Assembly (NCBI GenBank): GCA_900549995.1
Contig: URQQ01000049.1
Span: 1 to 30,307 of the forward strand
DNA length: 30,307 bases
Source of the DNA: an uncultured Lachnospiraceae bacterium
GTDB taxonomy: Bacteria > Bacillota > Clostridia > Lachnospirales > Lachnospiraceae
Reading direction: 5' to 3'
The notes beneath the pieces are model-generated. The model worked only from the letters and a program-made list of their open reading frames with translations. It searched no databases and was not told the origin of the DNA. The position numbers and the translations under genes are program-made. Shown one piece after another: positions 7,800-15,923 of this stretch. The stretch's first letter is position 1; the number at the start of each line of letters is the position of its first letter.

Positions 7800-8927
7800 A
7801 TGCTGCATTTACTGAAATATCGCCTGATTCAGGTATTAAGAAATAAAAGTATTTTGTTTTGGAGTATTCTTTTTCCATTCATTTTAAGTCTGCTGTATTA
7901 TTTTTCATTTATGCGGGGAGGGGAAACATCAGCCTCCATCGATCCGGTTCCTGTAGCTGTGGCGGCAGAAAAAGACAGTCTTAAGGAGGATCCGTTTCTT
8001 TCGTTTATCGATCAGGTGGACGGTGAGATTCTGAAAGTGAAATATATGCCAAAAGAGAAAGCCTTAAAAGCGTTGAAAAAGGGAGAGATTAAAGGAATTT
8101 ACACAGTGGAAAACGGCCAGAAACTGACCGTGGCAGCTTCAGGCATTGAGGAAAGTATTCTTGAAACACTTCTCAATACTTATCATCAGAATGAAGCGGT
8201 CATCAGAGAAATCAGTGCCACACATCCGGAGAATCTGGCAAAAGCAATCGAGAGTATGAGTGATTATCCGGTGATGACAGAGGATGTGACACTGGGAGGA
8301 TCAACGCTTGATGGTGACTTGCAGCTTTTTCTGGCGTTGATCGGAATGTCCTGCATGTATGGGTGCTTTCTTGGCTTTCCGGCAGCTATGGAATTGAAGG
8401 CAAATTTAAGGCCGCTTGGTGCAAGGAGATGCGTGACACCGACGAGGAAAGGATATTTGATTTTTACAGATATGATAGTTTCGCTGGGAGTACATTTTGT
8501 TGTGATGGTAGTATTTTTACTGTTTTTAAAATATGTACTTAAAATCGGATTTGAAGATAATTTTCCAGAGATGATTTTAGTATGTCTGTTTGGAAGCATG
8601 ATCGGAGTCGGACTGGGAATCATGATCGGCAGTATCGGAAGAGCCTCAGAGTCAGTAAAACTTGGAATTATGATTGGAATCTCCATGCTTTGCAGTTTCC
8701 TGTCCGGGCTGATGTTTGGGGAGATGAAGTATCTCATTGAACAGACAGCGCCGATTGTGAACAGAATTAATCCGGTTGCGGTGATATCAGATGCGCTGTA
8801 TTGTCTGGTGGTATATAATGACCGGGGACGGTATTACAGAGATCTTGGAACACTTTTTGCGATGAGTGTTGTCTGTATTTTAATCAGCTTTCTTGCAGTC
8901 AGGAGGGAACAGTATGAGAGTATTTAA
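7800..8927 (+). CDS. ABC-2 type exporter permease, first subunit
   Basis: This 375-residue membrane protein has the ABC-2 layout: one N-terminal membrane helix (about residues 18-37), an extracytoplasmic domain of about 130 residues, then five to six helices in the C-terminal half. The ATPase gene ends 11 bases upstream, and the next permease begins inside its last 14 bases, so the three genes form one transcript. The start is the first ATG after the ATPase and has only a weak GGGGG-type ribosome site. The motif GVGLGIMIGSIGRASESVKLG is shortened in databases to the ABC2_membrane_3 pattern; I recognise the architecture rather than a named member. It presumably pairs with the following gene as a heterodimer. 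Confidence 0.88.
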   Translation: MLHLLKYRLIQVLRNKSILFWSILFPFILSLLYYFSFMRGGETSASIDPVPVAVAAEKDSLKEDPFLSFIDQVDGEILKVKYMPKEKALKALKKGEIKGIYTVENGQKLTVAASGIEESILETLLNTYHQNEAVIREISATHPENLAKAIESMSDYPVMTEDVTLGGSTLDGDLQLFLALIGMSCMYGCFLGFPAAMELKANLRPLGARRCVTPTRKGYLIFTDMIVSLGVHFVVMVVFLLFLKYVLKIGFEDNFPEMILVCLFGSMIGVGLGIMIGSIGRASESVKLGIMIGISMLCSFLSGLMFGEMKYLIEQTAPIVNRINPVAVISDALYCLVVYNDRGRYYRDLGTLFAMSVVCILISFLAVRREQYESI

Positions 8928-10074
8928 AGGGTATATGCTGATTGTGAAGAAGAATCTGGGAATTGTAATTGAATATCTTGCAATATTCATTTTGATTACG
9001 ATGATTATTAACTCTATGATTGGTGATACGCAGAGCGAATCTTATGCGTCGGCCAGTATGAAGGTAGCAGTGATTGATCAGGATCAGAGTGCATTTTCAA
9101 AGCAGTTCATACAGTATTTGGAAAAAAAGCAGGACGTAACAGTCATGGAAGATGATAAGGCGAAAATCCAGGAGAAGATGTTCTACGGTGAGATCGAATA
9201 TGTGATTACAATTCCGGAGGATTTTGAGGAAAAATGCCTGGAGAACGAAGAGAAGTTGAAAGTTACAAAAGAGCCGGGAAAATATTCTGCCGTCTATCTG
9301 GATCAGGAGATTGTACAGTTCATGGGACAGGTAAAGACATATAAATCAGCCGGATACCAGACCGATGAGGCGGCGAAGCTGGTAATTGCCAAAGCATCTG
9401 AAGCGGCGGAGGTAGAATTGATCGATAAAAACGGGAACGGCGGGATCCGCCCGGGTTACATCTGGATGACACAGTTTCTCCCATATTTTTACGCAGCTGT
9501 GTTCAGTTATTGTATTGGTGCAGTCATTGTTCATTTCAGGCAGCCAGAGGTCAAAAGAAGAATTCAGTGTGCACCGCAGTCTCTGGTCAGGAGAAATGCG
9601 GAGACAATTTTGGCCTATATGATTGTGGGGGCCGGAGTGTGGGCTGTTTCCATGATTATGCCGATTGCCTACTATAAAGGCGAATTCCTGAACGCGCCCC
9701 ATCTGGGATATATTCTCCTGAATACAATTACGATGTCCGCGGCGGCGCTGGCAGTGGGGCTGGTTGTTGGAATGGCGGCAAGGACAATTAATTCTATCAA
9801 TATGTTTTCAAACTTAAGCTCTCTTGTGCTGTGTTTCCTGGGCGGAGTGTTTGTGGATCTGTCGGTCATGGGAGCAGGCGTAAAAAAAGTATCTGTATTT
9901 TTGCCGACATACTGGTATGTGAAAAATAATAATTTGTTCGGGGATTATCTGTCTTTTACAAAGCAGCAGATGGCGGAGATACAAAAAGGATATGGAATAC
10001 AGCTTGCATTTGCGGCTGCATGTGTAGGAATAGCGCTGGTAATCAGCAGGATGAAAGAACAGGAAGAAAATTAG
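8914..10074 (+). CDS. ABC-2 type exporter permease, second subunit
   Basis: This permease of 386 residues from ATG 8914 has the same layout as the preceding one. It has one N-terminal helix (about 15-35), an extracytoplasmic domain containing KVAVIDQDQSAFSKQF, and about six helices from residue 185 on. The upstream frame opens at 8893, but AGGAGGG at 8901-8907 points to 8914. The start overlaps the end of the first permease by 14 bases, indicating translational coupling. Together with the ATPase it should form an exporter with two non-identical membrane subunits. A terminator 17 bases downstream ends the operon. The substrate is unknown. Confidence 0.88.
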   Translation: MRVFKGYMLIVKKNLGIVIEYLAIFILITMIINSMIGDTQSESYASASMKVAVIDQDQSAFSKQFIQYLEKKQDVTVMEDDKAKIQEKMFYGEIEYVITIPEDFEEKCLENEEKLKVTKEPGKYSAVYLDQEIVQFMGQVKTYKSAGYQTDEAAKLVIAKASEAAEVELIDKNGNGGIRPGYIWMTQFLPYFYAAVFSYCIGAVIVHFRQPEVKRRIQCAPQSLVRRNAETILAYMIVGAGVWAVSMIMPIAYYKGEFLNAPHLGYILLNTITMSAAALAVGLVVGMAARTINSINMFSNLSSLVLCFLGGVFVDLSVMGAGVKKVSVFLPTYWYVKNNNLFGDYLSFTKQQMAEIQKGYGIQLAFAAACVGIALVISRMKEQEEN

Positions 10075-10090
10075 AATCAGATGATCTGGG

Positions 10091-10137
10091 AAAGTCTGCT
10101 CACTTGTAAAAGAGGGAGCAGCTTTTTCTTTTTCTGA
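10091..10137 (+). terminator. Terminator of the ABC exporter operon
   Basis: CTGCTC (10096-10101) pairs with GAGCAG (10116-10121), and the flanking AAAG pairs with the start of a T-rich run (TTTTTCTTTTTC). It lies 17 bases after the permease stop. Confidence 0.75.
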
Positions 10138-10228
10138 TGAAATGCTTCTTTTTTTGTTGTATGATATAGATAGATGGAAATAACAGTAAACCTTTGGTTT
10201 TGGCTGACAGCCAGAGAGGGTGGCGAAA

Positions 10229-10984
10229 ATGAAGAGAGGTTCAAGACTTACGGTCCGCGGATATCACATAACGGATGTCGTATATGGAGAAGAAAACAAG
10301 GTAACGCCGGAGGGAATTGTGACAGTGCATCCTGAATGGGCAGAGGAAATTGTAAAAGAGGAACCATTGATTGATTCCGTTTCAATCAATATCATTCCGC
10401 CGTATGAGCATGAACGGCACACGAATACAATTATGGATGTGATTCCGGTTTCAGCGAAAGCTCTTGGAAAGCTTGGGGAAGGGATTACTCATACATTGAC
10501 AGGTTTTTATGTGCTGCTGACCGGGGTGGATGCCGGAGGAAGGCAGGTGTGTAACGGAGGAGCAAGTGACGGAATACTGAAAGATAAAATTGCATGGGGC
10601 ATGGCGGGAACACCGCTGGAGAGCGACTTTCTGATTTCCTTTGACGTTGTTGTAAAAAAGGATGCATGGGTGACAAGGGAAGGACCGGATGCAATTCACA
10701 GGGCATGTGACCGGTTTCTTGGAATTTACAGAGAACAGCTTAGAAAATTCAACGGCAGAAAATGTACGGAGACACATACCTTCCAGGAAGATTATGTTCC
10801 GGGGCGGCTTGACGTTGTGATTATGAAAGAAGTGTCCGGCCAGGGGGCAGTTTATGACACCCATTTATTTGGAAGGGAGCCGGGGGCTTTCGATGGGAGC
10901 AGATCAATCATTGATATGGGCAACATGCCGGTGATGCTGACGCCAAATGAGTATCGTGACGGTGTGATGCGGGCAATGGATTAG
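10229..10984 (+). CDS. PrdD-like protein (D-proline reductase / glycine reductase component B family)
   Basis: The 251-residue protein resembles PrdD, the accessory protein of Stickland D-proline reductase and a relative of the pyruvoyl proprotein PrdA. Supporting stretches are MDVIPVSAKALGKLGEGITH, the segment LTGVDAGGRQVCNGGASDGI and a C-terminal KEVSGQGAVYDTHLFGREP. The length fits PrdD. The cysteine C108 in QVCNGG lies in the region equivalent to the proprotein active segment, but processing cannot be judged by eye. GTG 10220 is also in frame, but AGAGGG at 10214-10219 favours ATG 10229. A PrdE-like gene follows after 23 bases. No PrdA, PrdB (selenoprotein), PrdC or proline racemase is present in the window, so proline reduction cannot be assumed. 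There is no in-frame TGA. Confidence 0.65.
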   Translation: MKRGSRLTVRGYHITDVVYGEENKVTPEGIVTVHPEWAEEIVKEEPLIDSVSINIIPPYEHERHTNTIMDVIPVSAKALGKLGEGITHTLTGFYVLLTGVDAGGRQVCNGGASDGILKDKIAWGMAGTPLESDFLISFDVVVKKDAWVTREGPDAIHRACDRFLGIYREQLRKFNGRKCTETHTFQEDYVPGRLDVVIMKEVSGQGAVYDTHLFGREPGAFDGSRSIIDMGNMPVMLTPNEYRDGVMRAMD

Positions 10985-11007
10985 GATAACTATACAGGAG
11001 GTATTCT

Positions 11008-11487
11008 ATGGGATTAGGAGCATGTATGAAAGAGACGACGCTTCATCATTACCGGGATCCGCTGGTTGAGGTAGTGTCTGAGGATGAAGAGATGAATCTG
11101 ATGGGGATTATGATCGTAGGTTCACCGGATGATAATGACAGTAAATATCTGGTGGGAGAAAGAGCGGCTGTATCCATGGAATGTATGCGCGTGGACGGTG
11201 CGATCCTTTCCTGCAACGGGATCGGGAATAATCATGTGGATTATGCCAATACCATTGAAGAGATTGAAAAAAGGGGAATTAAGACGGTGGCTTTAAGTCT
11301 CTGTCCGGCAGACCAGTTTGTCGTACAGAATCAATATCTGGATGGTGTGTTGGATTATTATAAGACAGAACCGGGAGAGGAAACTACCGTTCTTGCCGAG
11401 AATACAGTGACAAAACTGGATGCCCGGAAGGCAGCTGCAATGCTGAAATTACGGATCAGAAAGAAAAGGAAATCAGAGGAAAATTGA
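11008..11487 (+). CDS. PrdE-like protein (proline/glycine reductase family)
   Basis: This 159-residue protein begins GLGACMKETTLHHYRDPLVE, the hallmark opening of PrdE and of the corresponding part of the PrdA proprotein. It continues with a conserved DGAILSCNGIGNNHVDYANT stretch. Such proteins lie beside prdA/prdB in proline-fermenting clostridia; their exact role is not settled. CAGGAGG gives a clear ribosome site for ATG 11008. It is the second gene of a two-gene unit with the PrdD-like gene and is closed by a terminator 15 bases downstream. The last residues are very basic (RIRKKRK). The family call is from motif memory. The pair may serve a different reductase or have diverged from proline reduction. 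Confidence 0.65.
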   Translation: MGLGACMKETTLHHYRDPLVEVVSEDEEMNLMGIMIVGSPDDNDSKYLVGERAAVSMECMRVDGAILSCNGIGNNHVDYANTIEEIEKRGIKTVALSLCPADQFVVQNQYLDGVLDYYKTEPGEETTVLAENTVTKLDARKAAAMLKLRIRKKRKSEEN

Positions 11488-11501
11488 AAAAGGGCAGAGA
11501 G

Positions 11502-11527
11502 AAAGGACTGTTTTCACAGTCCTTTTT
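11502..11527 (+). terminator. Terminator after the PrdD/PrdE-like pair
   Basis: AAAGGACTGT and ACAGTCCTTT form a perfect 10-bp stem around TTTC, followed by further T residues. It lies 15 bases after the stop codon. Confidence 0.88.
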
Positions 11528-11558
11528 GGAGGGTTGTTTATAATTATTTATCTATGAG

Positions 11559-11584
11559 AACAAAGGATGGTGTTTTCCTTTGTT
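11559..11584. repeat. Inverted repeat AACAAAGGA / TCCTTTGTT
   Basis: The nine-base perfect arms are at 11559-11567 and 11576-11584 with an 8-base loop. No T-run follows, so it is not a typical terminator. It lies between the terminator of the previous unit and a TATAAT at 11594-11599 that has no good -35. It could be an operator or a structured leader. Confidence 0.4.
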
Positions 11585-11657
11585 AAATACTACTATAATG
11601 GATAATTATGACAAGAGTGTGGAGAAAGGATAAAAGGATTATAAAAAATAGGAAGAA

Positions 11658-11717
11658 TTTCTTAAGAAAGCGAGGATTAATTCTTAAGTAGAATTTGAGG
11701 ATATCCTGTGCTACAAT
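11658..11717 (+). promoter_or_regulatory. Tandem CTTAAG sites and extended -10 promoter of the dehydrogenase operon
   Basis: TTTCTTAAGAAA at 11658-11669 is a perfect 12-base palindrome. A second, weaker copy, ATTCTTAAGTAG, has its CTTAAG at 11683-11688, exactly 22 bases from the first, on the same face of the helix. TGCTACAAT at 11709-11717 is an extended -10. The second site abuts the position where a -35 would be. The spacing suggests a regulator bound as two dimers. The regulator is unknown. Confidence 0.5.
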
Positions 11718-11762
11718 CAGTGATATGCATTTCAGTATGTTCTTGGAAAAAGGAGGAAAATT

Positions 11763-12941
11763 ATGCAGAATTTTGTACAGTATACACCTACAGAGGTTGT
11801 GTTTGGAAGAGAGGTTGAACAGTCTACAGGAAAAGAAGCTAAAAAATGGGGAGGGCACAATGTACTGCTCGTATATGGCGGCGGAAGTGTCGTAAAGAGC
11901 GGACTTCTGGCCCGCATAGAACAATCACTTACGGACGAGGGGATCTCTTATCAGGAGATCGGCGGAGTAAAACCAAACCCAAGGCTTTCGCTTGTCGAGG
12001 AAGGTGTAAAGAAAGGAATTGAAATAAAAGCAGATATGGTCATTGCTGTGGGCGGAGGCAGTGCGATTGATTCTGCGAAAGGGATGGCACATGGAATTGC
12101 CAATCCGGATCTGAATCTGTGGGATATATGGACAGGCCAGGTGACTTTGGAAAAGTCAATTCCTGTAGGGGTTGTGCTTACCATTGCCGCCGCTGGAAGC
12201 GAGATGAGCAACAGCGCCGTGCTGACGAATGAAAAGCTCGGAAAGAAGAAGGGGTTAAGCACGGATTTGAACCGCCCGAAATTTGCCATTATGAATCCGG
12301 AGCTTACTTATACATTGCCCAAATACCAGCTTTCCTGCGGGATTGCGGATATTATGATGCATACGCTGGAGCGGTACTTTACGCAGATTGGGGGGAATCA
12401 GCTGACAGATGAGATTGCCGAAGGACTTTTAAGGACTGTGACAGAGAATGGGGCAAAGGCTTATGAGAATCAGACGGATTATGACAGCATGAGTGAGCTG
12501 ATGTGGTGCAGCAGTGTTTCGCACAATGGATTGACAGGGCTTGGAAGGCAGAAAGCATTTCCCGTCCATAAAATCGGACATGAGCTGAGTGCGAAATATG
12601 ATATCGCCCATGGTGCAAGTCTTACTGCAGTGTGGGAGGCATGGGCGCTTTGCTCTTATGAAGCAGCGACCTTAAGATTTGCCCGTTATGCAACGAAAGT
12701 ATGGGGAATTGAAGGACAAGATGAAAAGGAGACTGCATTGGAAGGAATCCACAGGACAGTGGACTATTTTAAAAGCCTTCATTTGCCGGTAAGCATCGGA
12801 GAACTGGAGTGCGGAATACTCCGGGAGGAGGAACTAAAAGAGATGGCCAGAAGCGCTATGGGGGGTGCGGATGTAATGTCTCAGTGTAAGGAGTATTGTA
12901 CAGATGACATTTATGAAATCTTCAAAAAAGCAAACTGCTGA
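11763..12941 (+). CDS. Iron-containing alcohol dehydrogenase (butanol dehydrogenase-like)
   Basis: This group III NAD(P)-dependent alcohol dehydrogenase of 392 residues interconverts an aldehyde and an alcohol. The nucleotide-binding loop is AVGGGSAIDSAKG (95-107). Metal ligands are D196 and H200 in GIADIMMHTLE, H269 in FPVHKIGHEL and H283 in IAHGASL, with H273 as the usual catalytic-region His. Length and motif order match the YugJ/BdhA-like butanol dehydrogenase branch. GGAGG places the start at ATG 11763. Its end overlaps the MATE gene by 38 bases, so the two are co-expressed. The physiological substrate cannot be read; reducing a fermentation aldehyde is the usual assumption. Confidence 0.93.
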   Translation: MQNFVQYTPTEVVFGREVEQSTGKEAKKWGGHNVLLVYGGGSVVKSGLLARIEQSLTDEGISYQEIGGVKPNPRLSLVEEGVKKGIEIKADMVIAVGGGSAIDSAKGMAHGIANPDLNLWDIWTGQVTLEKSIPVGVVLTIAAAGSEMSNSAVLTNEKLGKKKGLSTDLNRPKFAIMNPELTYTLPKYQLSCGIADIMMHTLERYFTQIGGNQLTDEIAEGLLRTVTENGAKAYENQTDYDSMSELMWCSSVSHNGLTGLGRQKAFPVHKIGHELSAKYDIAHGASLTAVWEAWALCSYEAATLRFARYATKVWGIEGQDEKETALEGIHRTVDYFKSLHLPVSIGELECGILREEELKEMARSAMGGADVMSQCKEYCTDDIYEIFKKANC

Positions 12942-14295
12942 TCTTGAGATCAACTGGAAACAGTTTTATCACAGCGTGTTTATCCTTGTGGTGCCGATGG
13001 CACTTCAGAATCTGATCAATGTCGGAGTGTCGGCGGCAGATGTTATCATGCTCGGGAAGGTGGGGGAAAAAGTACTTTCCGGGGCATCGTTAGCCGGTCA
13101 GGTGCAATTTATCATGACGCTGATTTTTATGGGGATCACTTCAGGTGCTACGGTGCTGACGGCACAGTACTGGGGGAAAGGTGATACGAGAACCATCGAG
13201 AAAGTGCTTGGGATGGGGCTTCGGGCTGGGATGTTTGTTGCGCTTATCTTTATGCTTGCGGCACTTCTGATACCGGGAAGCCTTATGCGGATTTTTACGA
13301 GTGATCCTGCGGTGATGAAAGAGGGAATCAGTTATCTGCAGATTGTGGGATTGTCCTATATTTTTATGGCAGTGACGCAGGTGTATCTGAATATTATGAG
13401 AAGTATTGAGCGGGTTGTCATTGCAACCGTTGTGTACAGCATTTCCCTGTGCACGAATATCCTGATCAATGCGGTGCTGATTTTCGGGATGCTGGGATTC
13501 CCGGCGATGGGGATCAAAGGAGCGGCGATTGGGACGCTTGTTTCCAGAATTGTAGAGATGGTCATTGTATCCGGGTATGCATTCTTGAAGAATAAAACGG
13601 TCAGGATCCGTCTGATTGATCTGATCCACGTGGAAAAATGGCTGGTAAAGGATTACGCTGTGTACTCGATTCCGGTAGTGCTTAACGAATTGATGTGGGG
13701 GCTTGGTACTTCTGCAAACACGGCGATTATCGGGCATCTGGGGAGTTCTGCCGTGGCAGCTAATTCTGTGGCGCAGGTGGCAAGGCAGCTTGCAACTGTT
13801 GTTGTATTTGGAATTTCCCATGCGACAGCGATCTATCTTGGAAAGACAATCGGGGAAAAGAAGTATGCGTATGCAAAAGAATATGCGAAGAAATTTATCT
13901 GGCTCAGCATCATCACAGGGCTTCTCGGGGCTTGTGTGATTCTTTTTGCCGCACCGGTTGCCAAGGCAAATCTTGCACTGACCGGACAGGCGAAGCAGTA
14001 TCTGCAGTTCATGTTTTTTGTAATGTCTTATTTTACGGTGGCACAGTCGGTAAATTCAACGATGGTAGTCGGCATTTTCCGTTCCGGCGGAGATACAAAG
14101 TTCGGACTGATTATGGATGTATCGACGATGTGGGGATTCTCTATTCTGCTGGGAGCTGTGGCAGCTTTTTACTTTCATTTCAGCGTGCTGGTTGTCTATG
14201 TACTGCTGATGAGTGACGAACTGATCAAACTTCCTCTGACGGCAAAGCGATACCTCAGTTATAAATGGCTCAGGGATGTAACAAGAGATACATAA
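12904..14295 (+). CDS. MATE-family multidrug/cation efflux protein
   Basis: This 463-residue protein has about twelve membrane helices and two internally similar halves, as expected of the MATE (NorM/DinF superfamily) antiporters. These export cationic drugs or metabolites in exchange for Na+ or H+. Recognisable stretches are VVPMALQNLINVGVSAADVI near the N-terminus and SIPVVLNELMWGLGTSANTA opening the second half. ATG 12904 has AAGGAG at 12888-12893; ATG 12913 is less well placed. The gene starts inside the last 38 bases of the alcohol dehydrogenase, indicating coupling. Co-expression with the dehydrogenase might mean that a product of that pathway is exported, but this is inference. Confidence 0.93.
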   Translation: MTFMKSSKKQTADLEINWKQFYHSVFILVVPMALQNLINVGVSAADVIMLGKVGEKVLSGASLAGQVQFIMTLIFMGITSGATVLTAQYWGKGDTRTIEKVLGMGLRAGMFVALIFMLAALLIPGSLMRIFTSDPAVMKEGISYLQIVGLSYIFMAVTQVYLNIMRSIERVVIATVVYSISLCTNILINAVLIFGMLGFPAMGIKGAAIGTLVSRIVEMVIVSGYAFLKNKTVRIRLIDLIHVEKWLVKDYAVYSIPVVLNELMWGLGTSANTAIIGHLGSSAVAANSVAQVARQLATVVVFGISHATAIYLGKTIGEKKYAYAKEYAKKFIWLSIITGLLGACVILFAAPVAKANLALTGQAKQYLQFMFFVMSYFTVAQSVNSTMVVGIFRSGGDTKFGLIMDVSTMWGFSILLGAVAAFYFHFSVLVVYVLLMSDELIKLPLTAKRYLSYKWLRDVTRDT

Positions 14296-14305
14296 AGAAC
14301 GAAGC

Positions 14306-14345
14306 ATGGCTGAACTGTAATTGATTATGATTACAGTTCAGCCAT
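14306..14345. repeat. Perfect 16-bp inverted repeat after the MATE gene
   Basis: ATGGCTGAACTGTAAT (14306-14321) and its exact complement (14330-14345) flank the 8-base loop TGATTATG. C14305 and G14346 add a 17th pair. It lies 10 bases after the MATE stop but has no T-run on either strand. It may work as a terminator-like or mRNA-protecting 3' hairpin. Confidence 0.75.
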
Positions 14346-14381
14346 GGTGGTTTGGGGAAGGGCCGCGTGCGGGTAAAGCAG

Positions 14382-14410
14382 TTGAAAAAAGAAATAGACC
14401 ATGGTATAAT
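14382..14410 (+). promoter_or_regulatory. Strong sigma-A promoter of the cyclodeaminase-family gene
   Basis: TTGAAA (14382-14387), a 17-base spacer and a perfect TATAAT (14405-14410) with an upstream TGG extension make this the best consensus promoter in the window. Transcription would start near 14417, giving a leader of about 53 bases. Confidence 0.85.
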
Positions 14411-14469
14411 CAGAAACAGCGAAAGAATAGGATCGGGGAATGATTCTTTGGCAGTTTGGGAGGATTACG

Positions 14470-15435
14470 ATGCTGATATTAAATAAACAAGAGATAGAGA
14501 AAACGGTAGATCTAGACAAGATGATGGACACGATGGAAGAAGCCTACCGTATCTTCGGGGAGGGTGCATATTATATGCCGCCACGCCCGACAGTGACACA
14601 TGATAATAAAACGTTAATCTATATGCCGTGCTACACAAACGACAGCCTTGGAACGAAGATTCTGACGGTATTTCCGGAGAATGCGAAACTTTCACTCCCT
14701 TCGATTGACGGGGTGGTTCTTTTAAATGACCATGAGACGGGAAAACCGCTTGCAATGCTGGACGGACAGACAGTGACCGCATACCGTACAGGCGCGCTTG
14801 GCGGTGTTGCAATCCGGCATTTATCCAGAAAAGACTGCCATACAGCAGGGATAATCGGAGCTGGCGTCCAGGGATTTTATCAGGCGTTGTATGCCTGTGC
14901 TGCCAGGGACATACATACAGTTTATGTCTATAACCACAGCAGCCGGGATCTTAACGAGTATCTGGAACGTCTGCAAAAGGCACTGGGGGAAACGACAGCG
15001 GTGGTGCAGTGTCAGACGGCAGAGGAACTCGCGGCAAAAAGTGATATTATCTGTACAGCAACTCCTGCGGAGGAACCGGTACTTCCGGAAGACCGGGAAT
15101 TACTCCGGGGGAAATGTATCATCGCCATCGGTTCTTATACTCCAAAGATGAAGGAGATTCCGGACGTCATCTGGGAGCTTGTGGATAAGGTATATGTAGA
15201 ACTTCCTTATGCGTGCGAAGAAAGCGGAGATTTAAAAAGACCGCTGGAAGCAGGACTGCTGACGATGGACAGGGTGGATTATATGCATGAACTTCTGAAA
15301 CGGGAGGAAGAGATTGCAGAGGGAAGTACCACTTATTTTAAATCCGTCGGCATGGGGCTTTTCGATCTCTGTGCGGCACAGTATCTGATGGAGGCGGCAA
15401 AAGAAAACCAGCTGGGACAGGAAATCGAATTTTAG
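14470..15435 (+). CDS. Ornithine cyclodeaminase / mu-crystallin family protein
   Basis: This NAD(P)-dependent enzyme has 321 residues from ATG 14470, where GGGAGGA gives good spacing; an upstream ATG at 14440 lacks one. The family signature is clear: the GTKILTVFPEN stretch with K63, TAYRTGAL with R106, and the Rossmann loop GIIGAGVQG (127-135). Ornithine cyclodeaminase deaminates L-ornithine directly to L-proline, but the family also includes alanine dehydrogenases and ketimine reductases. The position of the catalytic Asp in true ornithine cyclodeaminase (usually G-G-D-C-P) reads GSYTP here, with Y223, which argues against classical ornithine cyclodeaminase activity. ridA follows, fitting production of an imine or enamine that needs hydrolysis. 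Substrate unknown. Confidence 0.85.
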   Translation: MLILNKQEIEKTVDLDKMMDTMEEAYRIFGEGAYYMPPRPTVTHDNKTLIYMPCYTNDSLGTKILTVFPENAKLSLPSIDGVVLLNDHETGKPLAMLDGQTVTAYRTGALGGVAIRHLSRKDCHTAGIIGAGVQGFYQALYACAARDIHTVYVYNHSSRDLNEYLERLQKALGETTAVVQCQTAEELAAKSDIICTATPAEEPVLPEDRELLRGKCIIAIGSYTPKMKEIPDVIWELVDKVYVELPYACEESGDLKRPLEAGLLTMDRVDYMHELLKREEEIAEGSTTYFKSVGMGLFDLCAAQYLMEAAKENQLGQEIEF

Positions 15436-15467
15436 GTTCTGGCAGGGTTCGTTTATTCAATGATACT

Positions 15468-15492
15468 AAAACAGATTGAGTAAATCTGTTTT
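15468..15492. repeat. AT-rich inverted repeat between the cyclodeaminase gene and ridA
   Basis: AAAACAGATT (15468-15477) and AATCTGTTTT (15483-15492) pair perfectly around a 5-base loop. The T-run on both strands makes a weak intrinsic terminator or attenuator possible. An operator for ridA is the alternative. Confidence 0.5.
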
Positions 15493-15522
15493 GGATAATA
15501 AAGTATGAAAAGGAGAATCATT

Positions 15523-15900
15523 ATGAGAGTAGTAGCAACAGAAAAAGCACCAAAAGCGTTAGGACCATATTCACAGGGATATGTGCATGGGGGAATTTTC
15601 TATTCAGCAGGACAGATTCCGATCAATCCTGCAACAGATTCCATCGAGGCAGTGACAATTGAAGAACAGACAGAGCAGGTATGCAAAAACCTTCAGGCAG
15701 TATTGGAAGCTGCAGGAACTTCTTTTGATAAAGTGCTGAAAACAACATGCTTCTTAAGCGATATGGGTGATTTCGCTGCATTTAACGAAGTGTATGCAAA
15801 ATATTTCACATCCAAACCGGCGAGAAGCTGTGTGGCAGTAAAAACTCTGCCGAAAAACGTACTCTGTGAGATTGAGATGATCGCAGCAGTTGAAGAGTAA
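15523..15900 (+). CDS. ridA: RidA family enamine/imine deaminase
   Basis: This 125-residue member of the YjgF/YER057c/UK114 (RidA) family forms trimers that hydrolyse reactive enamine/imine intermediates released by PLP enzymes. Family marks are KALGPYSQG near the N-terminus, YSAGQIPINP, and the C-terminal arginine in SKPARSCVAVKTLP, which binds the substrate carboxylate. AAAGGAGA before ATG 15523 decides the start; the ATG 18 bases upstream precedes that ribosome site. A mrp gene follows after 23 bases and a cyclodeaminase-family gene precedes it, so it lies in an amino-acid metabolism context. Confidence 0.95.
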   Translation: MRVVATEKAPKALGPYSQGYVHGGIFYSAGQIPINPATDSIEAVTIEEQTEQVCKNLQAVLEAAGTSFDKVLKTTCFLSDMGDFAAFNEVYAKYFTSKPARSCVAVKTLPKNVLCEIEMIAAVEE

Positions 15901-15923
15901 AAAGTAGAAAAGAGGTACACAAA

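Noticed and set aside
10229..11487. Selenoprotein in the Prd-like unit
   Set aside because: Neither gene has an in-frame TGA, and the selenocysteine-bearing subunit PrdB is not encoded here.
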